Below, piece by piece: positions 19,694 to 30,858 of a DNA stretch of 64,000 nt. The notes under the pieces are model-generated. The model did no database searches and was not told where the DNA came from. It saw nothing but the letters and a program-made list of their open reading frames with translations. The DNA comes from an uncultured Roseicyclus sp. (GTDB lineage: Bacteria > Pseudomonadota > Alphaproteobacteria > Rhodobacterales > Rhodobacteraceae). The position numbers were made by a program, and so were the translations under genes. How positions within the stretch are numbered: position 1 is the first letter of the stretch; each line of letters starts with the position of its first letter. The DNA is taken from assembly GCA_937139335.1 (NCBI GenBank), contig CAKZPN010000042.1, positions 17,015 to 81,014 of the forward strand. Direction: 5' to 3'.

Positions 19694-20579
19694 CAGCGAA
19701 CCTTCTCCAGCGCCTGATAAAGCCAGAGCAGTGTCGGCTCCGCCGCGTGGTCGGTGTGGTGCAGATGGTAGCGCCAGCCGGTGCGCCGGCACAGATCCTT
19801 CAGCCGCGCCTTACGCTCGGCCAGCCGCGACAGGTAGGCATCACGCAGCCCGCGCGCCTTCAGCGTCTCGAACCGGATCGCGCCGGACATGGATTCGAAC
19901 ACGGTGCGGCCGTCGTAGGGAAAGACTTCCTCGTCGGGGTCGAGCACCTGCACCAGCGCGCCGCGCACCTCGCGGTCGGCGGCGCGGCCCAGAACGGCCT
20001 CGATCGCGGCAAGATCGCCGAAGAAATCCGAGAAGAACACCGCGCGGCTGCCCACCGGCATCATCTGCGGCCGCGGCGCGCCGTAGTCGCCCGGCTCGTG
20101 CCGATCCATCAGCGCCTGCGCCAGCCGCATCAGCTGTGCCGAGCCCCCGCGCGGCGGCTCGGGCATGTGGGTCAGCCCCACCCGCTCGCCACCCCGCACG
20201 GCCACGATCGCCAGCGCCATCGCCAGCGTCTGTGCCCGGCGCAGTTTCGAGGGCCGGTCGCGGTGCCCGGTGAAGGTCATCGAGGCGGCGTCATCCACCC
20301 CAAGGATCACCGATTGAGCCGCCTGCCATTCGGTCTGGCGGATGAAGTGCCCGTCCGACCGGGCCGAGCGGCGCCAGTCGACCTGCCGGTAGCCGTCGCC
20401 CGCCTGCGCCGGGCGGTATTGCCAGAATTCGTCACCCGTGCCGGCCCGCTTGCGGCCGTGGACGCCGAACAGAACCGTCGCCGCAAGGTGCTGCGCGTCG
20501 ACCATCAGCGCCGGCAGCGCCGCCGCCGCCGCCTCGGACCGCGAGCGGAGCGTTTCGGGCGTATGGAGCGACGTGTCGC

Positions 20580-20583
<4 letters not shown>
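19693..20583 (-). CDS. DUF58 domain protein
   Basis: GRKRAGTGDEFWQYRPAQAGDGYRQVDWRRSARSD. Confidence 0.88.
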
Positions 20584-21587
<1,004 letters not shown>

Positions 21588-21649
21588 GGCAATGCTCCGC
21601 ATGATGATTATGTAGGACAGTGGTAACAGACCTATTCCTTGGACCACAA

Positions 21650-22270
21650 ATGGCAAAGCCAGACACACCACAAAAGATCGTGACGGGTGCCCAAGGCACA
21701 GGCATGGAGAGCCTGATGCGGGCGACCCAGAAAGCCGCCAAGGGCGGCGGCCTTCCGCCGGTGCATCTGTGGAACCCGCCCTTCTGCGGCGACATCGACA
21801 TGGAGATCCGCCGCGACGGGACGTGGTTCTACGAGGGCACGCCCATCGGCCGGCCGGCGATGGTGCGGCTGTTCTCGACCATTCTTAAGAAGGAAGACGG
21901 CCAGCATTTCCTCGTCACCCCGGTCGAAAAGGTCGGCATCCGGGTCGAGGACGCGCCCTTCGTTGCGCAGGATTTCGAGGTTGAGAGCGAGGGCAAGGGT
22001 GCGGCGCAGGTCGTGACCTTCACCACCAATGTGGGCGACACCGTCGCAGCCGGCCCCGACCACCAGATCCGGGTGGAACGCGACGCCAGCGGCGAGCCCA
22101 GCCCCTATGTCCACGTCCGCGCCGGGCTCGAGGCGCTGATCGACCGCAAGAGCTTCTACCGGCTCGTCGACATCGGCGAGGCGCAGGATGTTTCGGGGGA
22201 GCCGTGGTTCGGCGTCTGGTCGGGTGGCACGTTCTTCAAGATCATCCCGGTGCGGGACCTCTGCGCCTAG
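21650..22270 (+). CDS. DUF1285 domain protein
   Basis: PPVHLWNPPFCGDIDMEIRRDGTWFYEGTPIGRPAMVRLFSTILKKEDG. Confidence 0.88.
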   Translation: MAKPDTPQKIVTGAQGTGMESLMRATQKAAKGGGLPPVHLWNPPFCGDIDMEIRRDGTWFYEGTPIGRPAMVRLFSTILKKEDGQHFLVTPVEKVGIRVEDAPFVAQDFEVESEGKGAAQVVTFTTNVGDTVAAGPDHQIRVERDASGEPSPYVHVRAGLEALIDRKSFYRLVDIGEAQDVSGEPWFGVWSGGTFFKIIPVRDLCA

Positions 22271-22333
22271 CGCGTCAGGCCGCGATGGCGGCGCGCGAAA
22301 GCGAATCGTCCAGCTAAGCAAATTATCGGGGAA

Positions 22334-22410
22334 TGGCGCACCGGGGAGGATTCGAACCCCCGACCCCTTGATTCGTAGTCAAGTACTCTATCCAACTGAG
22401 CTACCGGTGC
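22334..22410 (-). tRNA. tRNA-Arg (anticodon ACG)
   Basis: GCACCGGTAGCTCAGTTGGATAGAGTACTTGACTACGAATCAAGG...GGTTCGAATCCTCCCCGGTGCGCCA: cloverleaf, CTACGAA anticodon loop, encoded CCA. Confidence 0.97.
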
Positions 22411-22467
22411 GTGAGGCGGGGGTTTAGCGCCGTGGGTTCTGGCTTGCAAGGGGAAATCCCGGCGCGA

Positions 22468-23853
22468 TCAGACGGCGAGACCGGCCGGCAGGATCAGGCG
22501 AAAGCAGGTCCCCTCCGGACCGGTGCGGGCGAGGTCGAGGCTGCCGCCATGACCGCGGACGAGCTCGGCGCAGATCGCGAGGCCGAGGCCCGAGCCGCCC
22601 TTGCGCGCGCCACCATGAAACGCCTTGAACAGATGGTCCTGCGCCTTCTTCGGCAGGCCGGGGCCGGTGTCGGCGATCTCGATCACCCAGCCCTCCGCGG
22701 TCTCGCAGCCCACGATCTCGATGGTTCCGTCGCGGCCCGTGGCGCCGATCGCCTGGCGCGCGTTGCGCACGAGGTTGGACAACACCCGGTGCAGCTGCTC
22801 GGCGTCCGCGCGCACCGTGAGGTCGGCCGGCACCTTGCAGGTGTAGGTGATCTCGGCCTTCTCGGCGGCCAACTGGTCATTCTCGATCACGTCCTCGACC
22901 AATCCGCGCAGCCCGACGCGGTCGAGCTTGGGCGCGGGCTCTTCGGCGCGGCCGAAGGCCAGCGTCGCCTCGGTCAGGTTGATCGCCCGGTTCAGCGAGC
23001 TGACGAGCCGCGGCGCGATGCGCTGCACGGTCGGGTCCTGCGATGATTCCAGCCGGTCGGCGACCAGCGTGGCGACCGAAAGCATGTTGCGCAGATCGTG
23101 GCTGATCTTGGCAACGGCCTCGCCCAGCTGCGCCAGTCTTTCGCGCTGCTTCAGCGCGCTGGTCAGGTCCGTCTGCAGCGACTGCAGCGCCTCCTCGGCC
23201 GTGCGCAGCTCGTGCACGCGGCCCTGCGGGCGGATGATGCGGGCGGACTCCGACGGCGCCTCGGCATAGCGCGTCATCGCGGCGACCAGCCGGCGAATCG
23301 GCGTGACCATCAGGCGGCGCACGGCGACGAACAAGAGCACCGCGGTGAAGATCGAGATGACGGCCGACAGCGCGAGGATGCGCAGCCCGTAGTCGATCAT
23401 CGCCATGCGCAGCGGCTCGGTCGGGATGGTGATCTCGATCAGCAGCCCCGCCTCGCGCACCGGCTCGCCGATCACGCGGATCACCTGCGGCTCCGGGTCG
23501 GCCAGGCGCGCCAGCGCATCGCGCATCAGGACGAAGGCGGAGGGGTCACGCAGATCGAAGCTGGCGGCGATGGCGGGCATCCCGTCGCTCGACAAGATCA
23601 GCTGGCGCACCGCGTCGCGGCGCAACACGACGTTCAGCACCTCGGCGTTGCGCAGCAACTCGTCCTCGAGCTCGTCCGAGATCATTCCCTCGGTCGCCAG
23701 CAGCGCGAGCGAGGCGATCTGCGCCCGCTCCAGCCGCGCCAGCAGGTAATCCTCGCGGAAGCGGGCGATCGACGGCAGAAAGATGAAGATCTCGGCCAGC
23801 ATCACGAAGATGATGGTGAGGATCAAAAATCGCCCTGAAAGGGTTTTCGTCAC
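22468..23853 (-). CDS. Membrane sensor histidine kinase
   Basis: HAMP-like linker, KISHDLRNMLSVATLVADRLE, NLVRNARQAIG, IADTGPGLP, GGSGLGLAICAELVRGHGG. Confidence 0.92.
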   Translation of the reverse strand: MTKTLSGRFLILTIIFVMLAEIFIFLPSIARFREDYLLARLERAQIASLALLATEGMISDELEDELLRNAEVLNVVLRRDAVRQLILSSDGMPAIAASFDLRDPSAFVLMRDALARLADPEPQVIRVIGEPVREAGLLIEITIPTEPLRMAMIDYGLRILALSAVISIFTAVLLFVAVRRLMVTPIRRLVAAMTRYAEAPSESARIIRPQGRVHELRTAEEALQSLQTDLTSALKQRERLAQLGEAVAKISHDLRNMLSVATLVADRLESSQDPTVQRIAPRLVSSLNRAINLTEATLAFGRAEEPAPKLDRVGLRGLVEDVIENDQLAAEKAEITYTCKVPADLTVRADAEQLHRVLSNLVRNARQAIGATGRDGTIEIVGCETAEGWVIEIADTGPGLPKKAQDHLFKAFHGGARKGGSGLGLAICAELVRGHGGSLDLARTGPEGTCFRLILPAGLAV

Positions 23854-23892
23854 GCGGCCCTGGCCCTTACCTCTACTTGCACCACCCGGTCC

Positions 23893-25305
23893 TCACAGCC
23901 AGCGTTGTACGAAGCGCACGACGTGTTTGACCATGGGGCTGTCGAACAGCTTTGGAGAGAAATAGGCCCCCGCGGCGCGTTTGTTAATCTCTCCCAGTGT
24001 CGGATAGGGCGCGACCATGCCCGCGACGGCCGACATCTTGAGGCGATTTGCGATCGCAAGCGCCCAGATCTGGATCAATTCGCCGGCCTGCGGCCCGACA
24101 ATCGTCGCCCCCACCGGACGGCCCCGGACCACCATCACCTTGGCAAAGCCCGTGGTCTGTGCGGTGGCGATGGCGCGGTCGTTGTGGGCGAACTCGGCGC
24201 GGGCGACGAACAGGCGGCTGCCATGCTGCTTGCGCGCCTCGACCTCGGTCAGGCCAACCTGTGCCAGTTCCGGGTCGGTGTAGGTGGCCCGCGGAATGTG
24301 ATCGGTGCGCGCCTTCGCCGGCAGGCCGAACAGCATCGGGCGGATGATCACGCCGGCATGGTAGCCTGCGACATGGGTGAACTGCATCCCGCCAGCCGCG
24401 TCACCCACCGCGTAGACCCGCTTGTTGGTGGAGCGCAGGCCGCTGTCGACGGTCACGCCCGTGCGCGCGTGCCCGACATGAGCCTTGTCGAGGTCGAGGG
24501 CGTCGACATTCACCTGCCGCCCCACCGCCACCAGCAGATGCGTGCCGTCGAAGACCTCGCCCTCCTTCGTCTCGACCCGGATCGCGCCCTCACTGCCCGA
24601 GGTCGCCGAGACCTCCGCCCCCTCGACGATCTCGATTCCCTCGCCGCGCAGATGATCCAGCACCAGCGCCACGGCCTCTGGGTCATCCTTGCCCAGCGCC
24701 TTATGCCCCTCCAGCACCGTGACGCGGCAGCCCAGCCTGCGATGCGCCTGCGCCAGTTCCAGCCCGATGGGACCGCCGCCGATGATGATGAGGTGTTCGG
24801 GCCGCTCGCGCAGGGCGAATATGGTCTCGTTGGTGTAGTGCGGCGTGGCATCGAGGCCCGGGATCGGCGGCACAAGCGGGCGCGAGCCCGTGGCGATCAC
24901 GAAGCGGCGGGCGGTGATCACATGCTCGCCCGCCTGAAGCTCGGTGTCCGACAGGAACCGCGCCTGCGCGCGGATGACGCGAACGCCCAGCCCCTCGAAC
25001 CGTTCCTGGCTGTCGACCGGCGCGATGGTCTCGATGGCGGCGCGCACGTGATCCTTCGCGGCGGCGAAATCGGGGGCGGCGGCGTGGCCCTCGGTGCCGA
25101 AGGCAGCCTGCGCCGTCTGATGCGCCTTGTGGGCGGCGGCCAGCAGCGCCTTGGACGGAACGCAGCCATAGTTCAGGCAATCGCCGCCCATCTTGTGGCC
25201 TTCGATCAGGACCACGTCGGCGCCCATCTGCACCGCCCCCGCCGCGACCGAAAGCCCGCCGGACCCGGCGCCGATGATGCAGATGTCGGTCTCGATGCGG
25301 CTCAT
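23893..25305 (-). CDS. FAD-dependent pyridine nucleotide-disulfide oxidoreductase (mercuric reductase/LPD-like)
   Basis: CIIGAGSGGLSVAAGAVQMGADVVLIEGHKMGGDCLNYGCVPSKALLAAA. Confidence 0.92.
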   Translation of the reverse strand: MSRIETDICIIGAGSGGLSVAAGAVQMGADVVLIEGHKMGGDCLNYGCVPSKALLAAAHKAHQTAQAAFGTEGHAAAPDFAAAKDHVRAAIETIAPVDSQERFEGLGVRVIRAQARFLSDTELQAGEHVITARRFVIATGSRPLVPPIPGLDATPHYTNETIFALRERPEHLIIIGGGPIGLELAQAHRRLGCRVTVLEGHKALGKDDPEAVALVLDHLRGEGIEIVEGAEVSATSGSEGAIRVETKEGEVFDGTHLLVAVGRQVNVDALDLDKAHVGHARTGVTVDSGLRSTNKRVYAVGDAAGGMQFTHVAGYHAGVIIRPMLFGLPAKARTDHIPRATYTDPELAQVGLTEVEARKQHGSRLFVARAEFAHNDRAIATAQTTGFAKVMVVRGRPVGATIVGPQAGELIQIWALAIANRLKMSAVAGMVAPYPTLGEINKRAAGAYFSPKLFDSPMVKHVVRFVQRWL

Positions 25306-25345
25306 GGGGCGGCCTTTCAAACGGTGGCGTCAGGACTGGAACGCG

Positions 25346-26080
25346 TCAAAGCCCGGATCGGCCTCGAAAAATCTTGAGGACGATGGGCAGCAGCGCCAGC
25401 GCGCAGAGACCCAGCAGGGGCAACAGGATCTTCGGCTCGAAGATGATGCCGAGGTCGGGTGTCTCGCCGCGGGCGAAGACCTCCGACAACCCGGCGCCCA
25501 CCGAGGTGTAGACGACGGCGCCCGGCATGATGCCGAAGAAGGTGGAGATCACAAAGCGCCGCAGCGGCACGTCGAGGAAGGCGGGGATCAGGTTCGCGAC
25601 GAAGAACGGAACCACCGGCAGAAGCCGCATCAGGAACAGCATCGACCACTGGTTCTCGTCGATGCCGGCCTTGATGCGTTTCACCAGCCCCTCCGATCCT
25701 TCCAGCCGCGCCCCCATGTGCGCGCCGATGCCGGAGCGGGCGGCAAGGAAGATCGCGCTCGCGCCGAGCGTGGCCGCGATAACGTTGAAGAGCGCGCCCG
25801 GAAAGGTCGCGAAGAGAAACCCGCCGGTCAGCGTGGCGATGGTCGCGCCGGGCAGGGAAAAGGCCACGATCAGCACGTAGACCGCGATGAAGCCCAGCGC
25901 GGCGACCGCATAATTCGCGTCGCGAAACGCGATCAACGCCTCGCGGTTGTCGGCCAGCGCCTGGAAACTGATGCGATCGCCCAGAAGCCACCAGCCCAGC
26001 GCCGCGCCGACCGCGATGGCGATCAGCGGCAAGTTGCGGCCGAGGGGGGAACGTCTGGTTTCTGTCACGATATCGGTCAT
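25346..26080 (-). CDS. TVP38/TMEM64-family membrane protein
   Basis: SLPGATIATLTGGFLFATFPGALFNVIAATLGASAIFLAARSG...LLRLLPVVPFFVANLIPAF; start at MTDIVTETRR. Confidence 0.88.
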   Translation of the reverse strand: MTDIVTETRRSPLGRNLPLIAIAVGAALGWWLLGDRISFQALADNREALIAFRDANYAVAALGFIAVYVLIVAFSLPGATIATLTGGFLFATFPGALFNVIAATLGASAIFLAARSGIGAHMGARLEGSEGLVKRIKAGIDENQWSMLFLMRLLPVVPFFVANLIPAFLDVPLRRFVISTFFGIMPGAVVYTSVGAGLSEVFARGETPDLGIIFEPKILLPLLGLCALALLPIVLKIFRGRSGL

Positions 26081-26291
26081 CTGGCTCACTGTCCTTGGCT
26101 GGTAGCATCTAAATGCGCCAGCGGGCGAGGATGCGACAGGGGTCTCACGGGTGGTTGATGCACCGTGACGGGAGCACCGGTTTTCGTGACGGACAGGAGC
26201 CGACCCCGTAACATCGGGCGGGAAGTATTGCAGAAGCGGCGACCGCGCGAAGGCTGACTGCGAAAATCGCCGGTCCCGCGCCCAAGATTCA

Positions 26292-26320
26292 TTGACAGCC
26301 CCCGCGGCTTTCCTTAGTAG
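26292..26320 (+). promoter_or_regulatory. Candidate sigma70 promoter for rpmH
   Basis: TTGACA-N17-TAGTAG about 80 bp upstream of rpmH. Confidence 0.5.
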
Positions 26321-26401
26321 CCGGGCTTCATCGGAGATTCCCTTGGGTCGAAGAGGCGCGCTCCTGTAGCGACCCGGCCCGGTAGAGCGACGGAGAAGAC
26401 A

Positions 26402-26539
26402 ATGTCGAAGCGTACTTTTCAGCCCTCGAACCTCGTGCGCAAGCGGCGCCACGGGTTCCGTGCACGCATGGCCACCAAGGCAGGTCGCAAGATCCTCAAC
26501 GCCCGCCGCGCCATCGGCCGGAAGTCGCTGAGCGCCTGA
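26402..26539 (+). CDS. rpmH: 50S ribosomal protein L34
   Basis: [45 protein letters not shown] (too short for ORF track). Confidence 0.98.
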   Translation: MSKRTFQPSNLVRKRRHGFRARMATKAGRKILNARRAIGRKSLSA

Positions 26540-26550
26540 TCCGGGCCAGC

Positions 26551-26952
26551 GTGATGCACGACCAGACGCCTCCGCCGGGTGATGGCCCGCCGGGGGCTTT
26601 TTCTGTCGTGAAACTCTCCGTCCTGAACCAGCGCGCCGATTTCCTGCGCGCCGCCCGCGCCAAGCGGCAGCCGATGCCGGGGTTCCTGCTGCAGGCCCGC
26701 GAGCGCGCCGCGGACGAACCCGCCGAGACGCCGATCCGCGTCGGCTACACCTGTTCCAAAAAAGTGGGCAACGCCGTCGCCCGCAACCGCGCCAAGCGCC
26801 GCCTGCGCGAGATCGCCCGCGCGGTTCTGCCCGTGGACGGGCGGCCCGGCTGGGATTACGTTCTCGTCGGGCGCGCGGGGGCCACGGCCGAGCTTCCCTT
26901 CGCCCAGCTCAAGTCCGACCTCTCGGCCGCCCTGGGAAAGCTCCACCGATGA
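26551..26952 (+). CDS. rnpA: Ribonuclease P protein component
   Basis: [28 protein letters not shown]; follows rpmH. Confidence 0.96.
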   Translation: MMHDQTPPPGDGPPGAFSVVKLSVLNQRADFLRAARAKRQPMPGFLLQARERAADEPAETPIRVGYTCSKKVGNAVARNRAKRRLREIARAVLPVDGRPGWDYVLVGRAGATAELPFAQLKSDLSAALGKLHR

Positions 26953-27170
26953 GCCCGCTCGCCTATGTCGTGTCCCTGCCGGTGCGGTTCTACCGCCTCG
27001 TCTTCAGCCCCTGGGTCGGGCACGGCTGCCGCTATCACCCGACCTGCTCCGCCTACGCGATGGAGGCGCTGGAGAAACACGGCGCACTGAAGGGAAGCTG
27101 GCTCGCCGCCCGCCGCATCGCCCGCTGCCACCCCTGGGGCGGATCGGGCGTGGACAACGTGCCGGACTGA
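26949..27170 (+). CDS. yidD: Membrane protein insertion efficiency factor YidD
   Basis: [51 protein letters not shown]. Confidence 0.96.
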   Translation: MSPLAYVVSLPVRFYRLVFSPWVGHGCRYHPTCSAYAMEALEKHGALKGSWLAARRIARCHPWGGSGVDNVPD

Positions 27171-27173
27171 GGC

Positions 27174-28091
27174 TCAGGTCAGCAGCGCCAGGTCGGACGA
27201 GCCCACCGTCGGCCGCCGGGTCGGCATCAACGCCGGATCGGCGCCGCCCAGCGTGAGCGCAAGATCGGTGTAGAACCCCTGATCGTTGAAATACCAAAGG
27301 TGCGAGCCGCGCAGCGTCTTGCCCGCCGGCGGCACCTTGGCCTCGTATTGCGCGCCGCAGTAGACGTCGTGGAACCGCGCCGGGATCGCCACCGGCAAGC
27401 CGTTCCGCCCCGCCCGTTGCTGGCCGTGCACGATGCCCTCGGACAGATCCAGCACCTTGTCGAAGGTGGAATAGTAATTCGTCAACCGCTCGCTGCGCAG
27501 GTCCATCACCAGCGCGCCCCAGGCCCCGCTTTCCATCCAGGGCTTGTCGGCATCGGCGGCGACAAAGGCCACCTCGCCCACGCCCCAGGGCACGGTGCCC
27601 GGCGAACCGCCATCGCCCACGCCGGAAAACCCGCGAAGCGTCAGGTAGGCGCCCATGGAATGGCAGATCAGGTGCACCCGCGGCTGCGGCCGCAGATTCA
27701 ACAGCGGCCCGATCAGGTCGATGATGAGGTAAGGTGCGGTGTGCTTGGCATCGTTGCGGTCGCTCAGGTAGGACCAGATCGTGCCATCGCTAGGCCAGTC
27801 GTAGGCCACGACCAGTCCGGACCATCCAGCGGCGGCCAGCCCCAGTTCGATCTTGCGCCGCCGCTCCAGCATCTCGGACTGCTCGGTGTTGAAGCCGTGC
27901 ACGTAGACCAGCACCTCGCCGCCCTGCGCCTGCTGCTTCACGAGGCTGAGCCATGTCGCCTGGTCGACGATATGGTCCCCGTCGGGCGACACCCCCTCGG
28001 GCACCGAGACATGGCGCGTGATGGTGGCGCGGTTGTGCGTGAAACGGCGCGTCGAGGCGTTGTAGCTGCGGCGGGTGACGAAGAGGGGCAT
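27174..28091 (-). CDS. Alpha/beta hydrolase (DUF900-like)
   Basis: EVLVYVHGFNTEQSEMLERR, VHLICHSMGAYLTLR; start at MPLFVTRRSYN. Confidence 0.85.
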   Translation of the reverse strand: MPLFVTRRSYNASTRRFTHNRATITRHVSVPEGVSPDGDHIVDQATWLSLVKQQAQGGEVLVYVHGFNTEQSEMLERRRKIELGLAAAGWSGLVVAYDWPSDGTIWSYLSDRNDAKHTAPYLIIDLIGPLLNLRPQPRVHLICHSMGAYLTLRGFSGVGDGGSPGTVPWGVGEVAFVAADADKPWMESGAWGALVMDLRSERLTNYYSTFDKVLDLSEGIVHGQQRAGRNGLPVAIPARFHDVYCGAQYEAKVPPAGKTLRGSHLWYFNDQGFYTDLALTLGGADPALMPTRRPTVGSSDLALLT

Positions 28092-28226
28092 GGGCAGACC
28101 TCGGTCAGGCAGGATCACGAGATCATGCCCTGCTTGGAGCGAACCGCACAGTGGGGTTTCCCGCCAGCGCGCTTGACGTCTGCGGGCCCCCGGCCCTATG
28201 CCCGCCCGGCGTGACAGGAGGCAGAC

Positions 28227-29105
28227 ATGCTTGACGCCGACGAGGCCGATGCGACCGAGGCCGACGACATCCACCCGCTGTTCCACGGCGCGCCGAAGAC
28301 CACGGCGTTCCGCAAGCTGCGCAAGCGGCTGGTCCGCGAGACGCGCGAGGCAATCGACCGCTACGGCATGATCGACCGGGTAGGGCCGCGCGCGAGATGG
28401 CTGGTCTGCCTGTCGGGCGGCAAGGACAGCTATACCCTGCTCGCGATCCTGACCGAGCTGCAATGGCGCGGGCTGTTGCCGGTCGACCTGCTGGCCTGCA
28501 ACCTCGACCAGGGCCAGCCCGGCTTTCCCGCGACCGTGTTGCCGGAGTTCCTCGCGCGGATGGGCGTGCCGCACCGGATCGAATACGCCGACACCTATTC
28601 CATCGTGAAGGACAAGGTCCCGCAGGGGCGCACCTATTGCGCGCTCTGCTCGCGGCTCCGGCGCGGCAACCTCTACCGCATCGCGCGGGAGGAAGGCTGT
28701 TCCGCCGTGGTTCTCGGCCACCACCGCGACGACATTCTCGAGACATTTTTCCTCAACCTGTTCCATGGCGGCAAGCTCGCCACCATGCCGCCGCGGCTGT
28801 TGAACGACGAGGGCGATCTGTTCGTGCACCGCCCGCTTGCCCATGTGGCCGAGGAAGATTGCGAGGCTTTCGCCCAGGCGATGGGCTACCCGATCATCCC
28901 CTGCGACCTTTGCGGGTCGCAAGACGGGCTGCAACGGCAGGTCATCAAGCGCATGCTCGACGAGTGGGAAACCCGGGCGCCCGGTCGGCGCGGCAAGATG
29001 TTCTCGGCGCTGATGAACGCGCGGCCCTCGCATCTGCTCGACCCCGAGCTGTTCGATTTCGCGGGTCTGGCGCGGGCGGCAACTGGCGACAATTCGACGG
29101 ACTGA
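28227..29105 (+). CDS. ttcA: tRNA 2-thiocytidine(32) synthetase TtcA
   Basis: [48 protein letters not shown]. Confidence 0.95.
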   Translation: MLDADEADATEADDIHPLFHGAPKTTAFRKLRKRLVRETREAIDRYGMIDRVGPRARWLVCLSGGKDSYTLLAILTELQWRGLLPVDLLACNLDQGQPGFPATVLPEFLARMGVPHRIEYADTYSIVKDKVPQGRTYCALCSRLRRGNLYRIAREEGCSAVVLGHHRDDILETFFLNLFHGGKLATMPPRLLNDEGDLFVHRPLAHVAEEDCEAFAQAMGYPIIPCDLCGSQDGLQRQVIKRMLDEWETRAPGRRGKMFSALMNARPSHLLDPELFDFAGLARAATGDNSTD

Positions 29106-29205
29106 GGTGCCGCGCGTTAAGCGGGCGTCAGGTCTTGGCCTCTAGGCCGGACAGCGGGTTGCAGGTCTGCGACCGATCTGTCCGGTTGATTGAGGAGTCA
29201 CAGAG

Positions 29206-30759
29206 ATGCCCCCGGGACGCAGCACCCTTCCCGCACGGCTGGCCGAGGCAACCGGCCGCGCGCTGGCCCGGCTCGACGTGCTGGCCCTGTTTCCCCTGGC
29301 GACGCTGGCGGCGATCTGGCTGGGGCTGAGCGACATGGTGGTGCTGACCGCCTTTCTGCTGCCGGCACTTTTGGCGTTTCGCGCCATCTGCCTGGCCCTT
29401 GGCGGCGCACCGACAGCGGCGGCGGGTCGAGGCTTTGTCCCGCACTCCGGCGGACTGGTGGGGCGCGATGCGCTTTTGGCGACGCTCGACCGTCTTGCGC
29501 GCGAGCCCGGCGATGATGGCGCCTGCATCCTGATCCAGGTCGACGACTGGGACCGGCTGGTGGACCGCTGGGGCAACGAGACCGCCGAAGACCTGTTGTC
29601 GCGCTGCGGCGACCGGCTCTGCGCGGCGCTGCGCCACCACGATCTGGTTGCAAGGCTGGGTGATGCGCGGTTCTGCGTCGTGCTGCACTCCGCCCGCCCG
29701 GTGCGTCTCGCCACGCGCGAGGCGATCACCGACCGGCTGCGGGCGGCTCTCGGCGAACCGCTTGCCGTCGGCGGCACCGCAATCCGGCTCAGCGCGTCGG
29801 CCGGGCACACCGGGCTGATACGCGAGCAGGGCGATGTCGCGGGCGCAACCTTTTCCGCCGCCGAGGCCGCATTGGCCGAGGCGCTGCGCCACGGACCGAA
29901 CGCGGTGCGCACCTACGCGCCGGGGCTGATGCATCACCGCGCTGAACAGACCGACCTGGTCGATGCGGTCGAGGCCGCGCTTGACCGCGGCGAGATCCGG
30001 GCCTGGTTCCAGCCGCAGATCTGTATCCGCAGCGGCGCCCTTTCCGGGTTCGAGGCGCTGGCGCGCTGGAACCACCCCGCGCGTGGCGTGCTTTGCCCCG
30101 CCGAATTCCTGCCCGCCGTCGAGGAGGCGGGTCGGATGTCCGCGCTTGGCCAGACCATCCTTGGCCAGGCGCTGGATGCGCTGCGCCACTGGGACAGGGC
30201 CGGGCTGGATGTGCCGAGGGTGTCGGTGAATTTTTCGGCAACGGAATTGCGCAACCCCGCACTGGCCGATCATGCCCGCACGGAGCTGGACCGTTTCGAT
30301 GTCGCGCCGGATCGTCTGACCGTCGAAATCCTCGAGACGGTGGCGGCCAGCAGCGCGGATGCGCAGGTGCTTGCCACGATCGCCGCGCTGCGCGCGCAGG
30401 GCATCTCGCTCGATCTTGATGACTTCGGGGTCGGCCAGACCTCGCTGTCGGCGATCCGGCGCTTCGGCGTGACGCGGATCAAGATCGACCGCTCCTTCAT
30501 CCTCGGCCTCGACCGCGACCCGGACCAGCAGGCGATGGTCGCCGCGATCTTGTCGATGGCACGCCATCTCGGCGTCGGCACCCTGGCCGAAGGTGTGGAA
30601 ACCCAGGCGGTTCACCGGATGCTGGCCCAGATGGGCTGTGACCACATGCAAGGCTTTCACCTCGCGCGCCCGATGCCGCTGGAGGACACCCTCGCCTGGG
30701 CGGCGGGGCAGGCCGCATCCGGCCTTCAGCCGCCCATGATCAGCCTGCGAGCCGGATGA
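29206..30759 (+). CDS. GGDEF/EAL protein: degenerate GGDEF (LGDARF), apparently complete EAL domain
   Basis: FEALARWNHP, VSVNFSATEL, EILET, LDLDDFGVGQTSLSAI, KIDRSFI, AEGVETQ, QGFHLARPM. Confidence 0.92.
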   Translation: MPPGRSTLPARLAEATGRALARLDVLALFPLATLAAIWLGLSDMVVLTAFLLPALLAFRAICLALGGAPTAAAGRGFVPHSGGLVGRDALLATLDRLAREPGDDGACILIQVDDWDRLVDRWGNETAEDLLSRCGDRLCAALRHHDLVARLGDARFCVVLHSARPVRLATREAITDRLRAALGEPLAVGGTAIRLSASAGHTGLIREQGDVAGATFSAAEAALAEALRHGPNAVRTYAPGLMHHRAEQTDLVDAVEAALDRGEIRAWFQPQICIRSGALSGFEALARWNHPARGVLCPAEFLPAVEEAGRMSALGQTILGQALDALRHWDRAGLDVPRVSVNFSATELRNPALADHARTELDRFDVAPDRLTVEILETVAASSADAQVLATIAALRAQGISLDLDDFGVGQTSLSAIRRFGVTRIKIDRSFILGLDRDPDQQAMVAAILSMARHLGVGTLAEGVETQAVHRMLAQMGCDHMQGFHLARPMPLEDTLAWAAGQAASGLQPPMISLRAG

Positions 30760-30858
30760 GCCCATACACCCCGCCCCCCGCGCGGAAAACGCCCCTTGAC
30801 CTTTCGCCCCCCGATCTGTTGAACCCGCGTGACTATCAATGGCGGGACCCAAACACTC

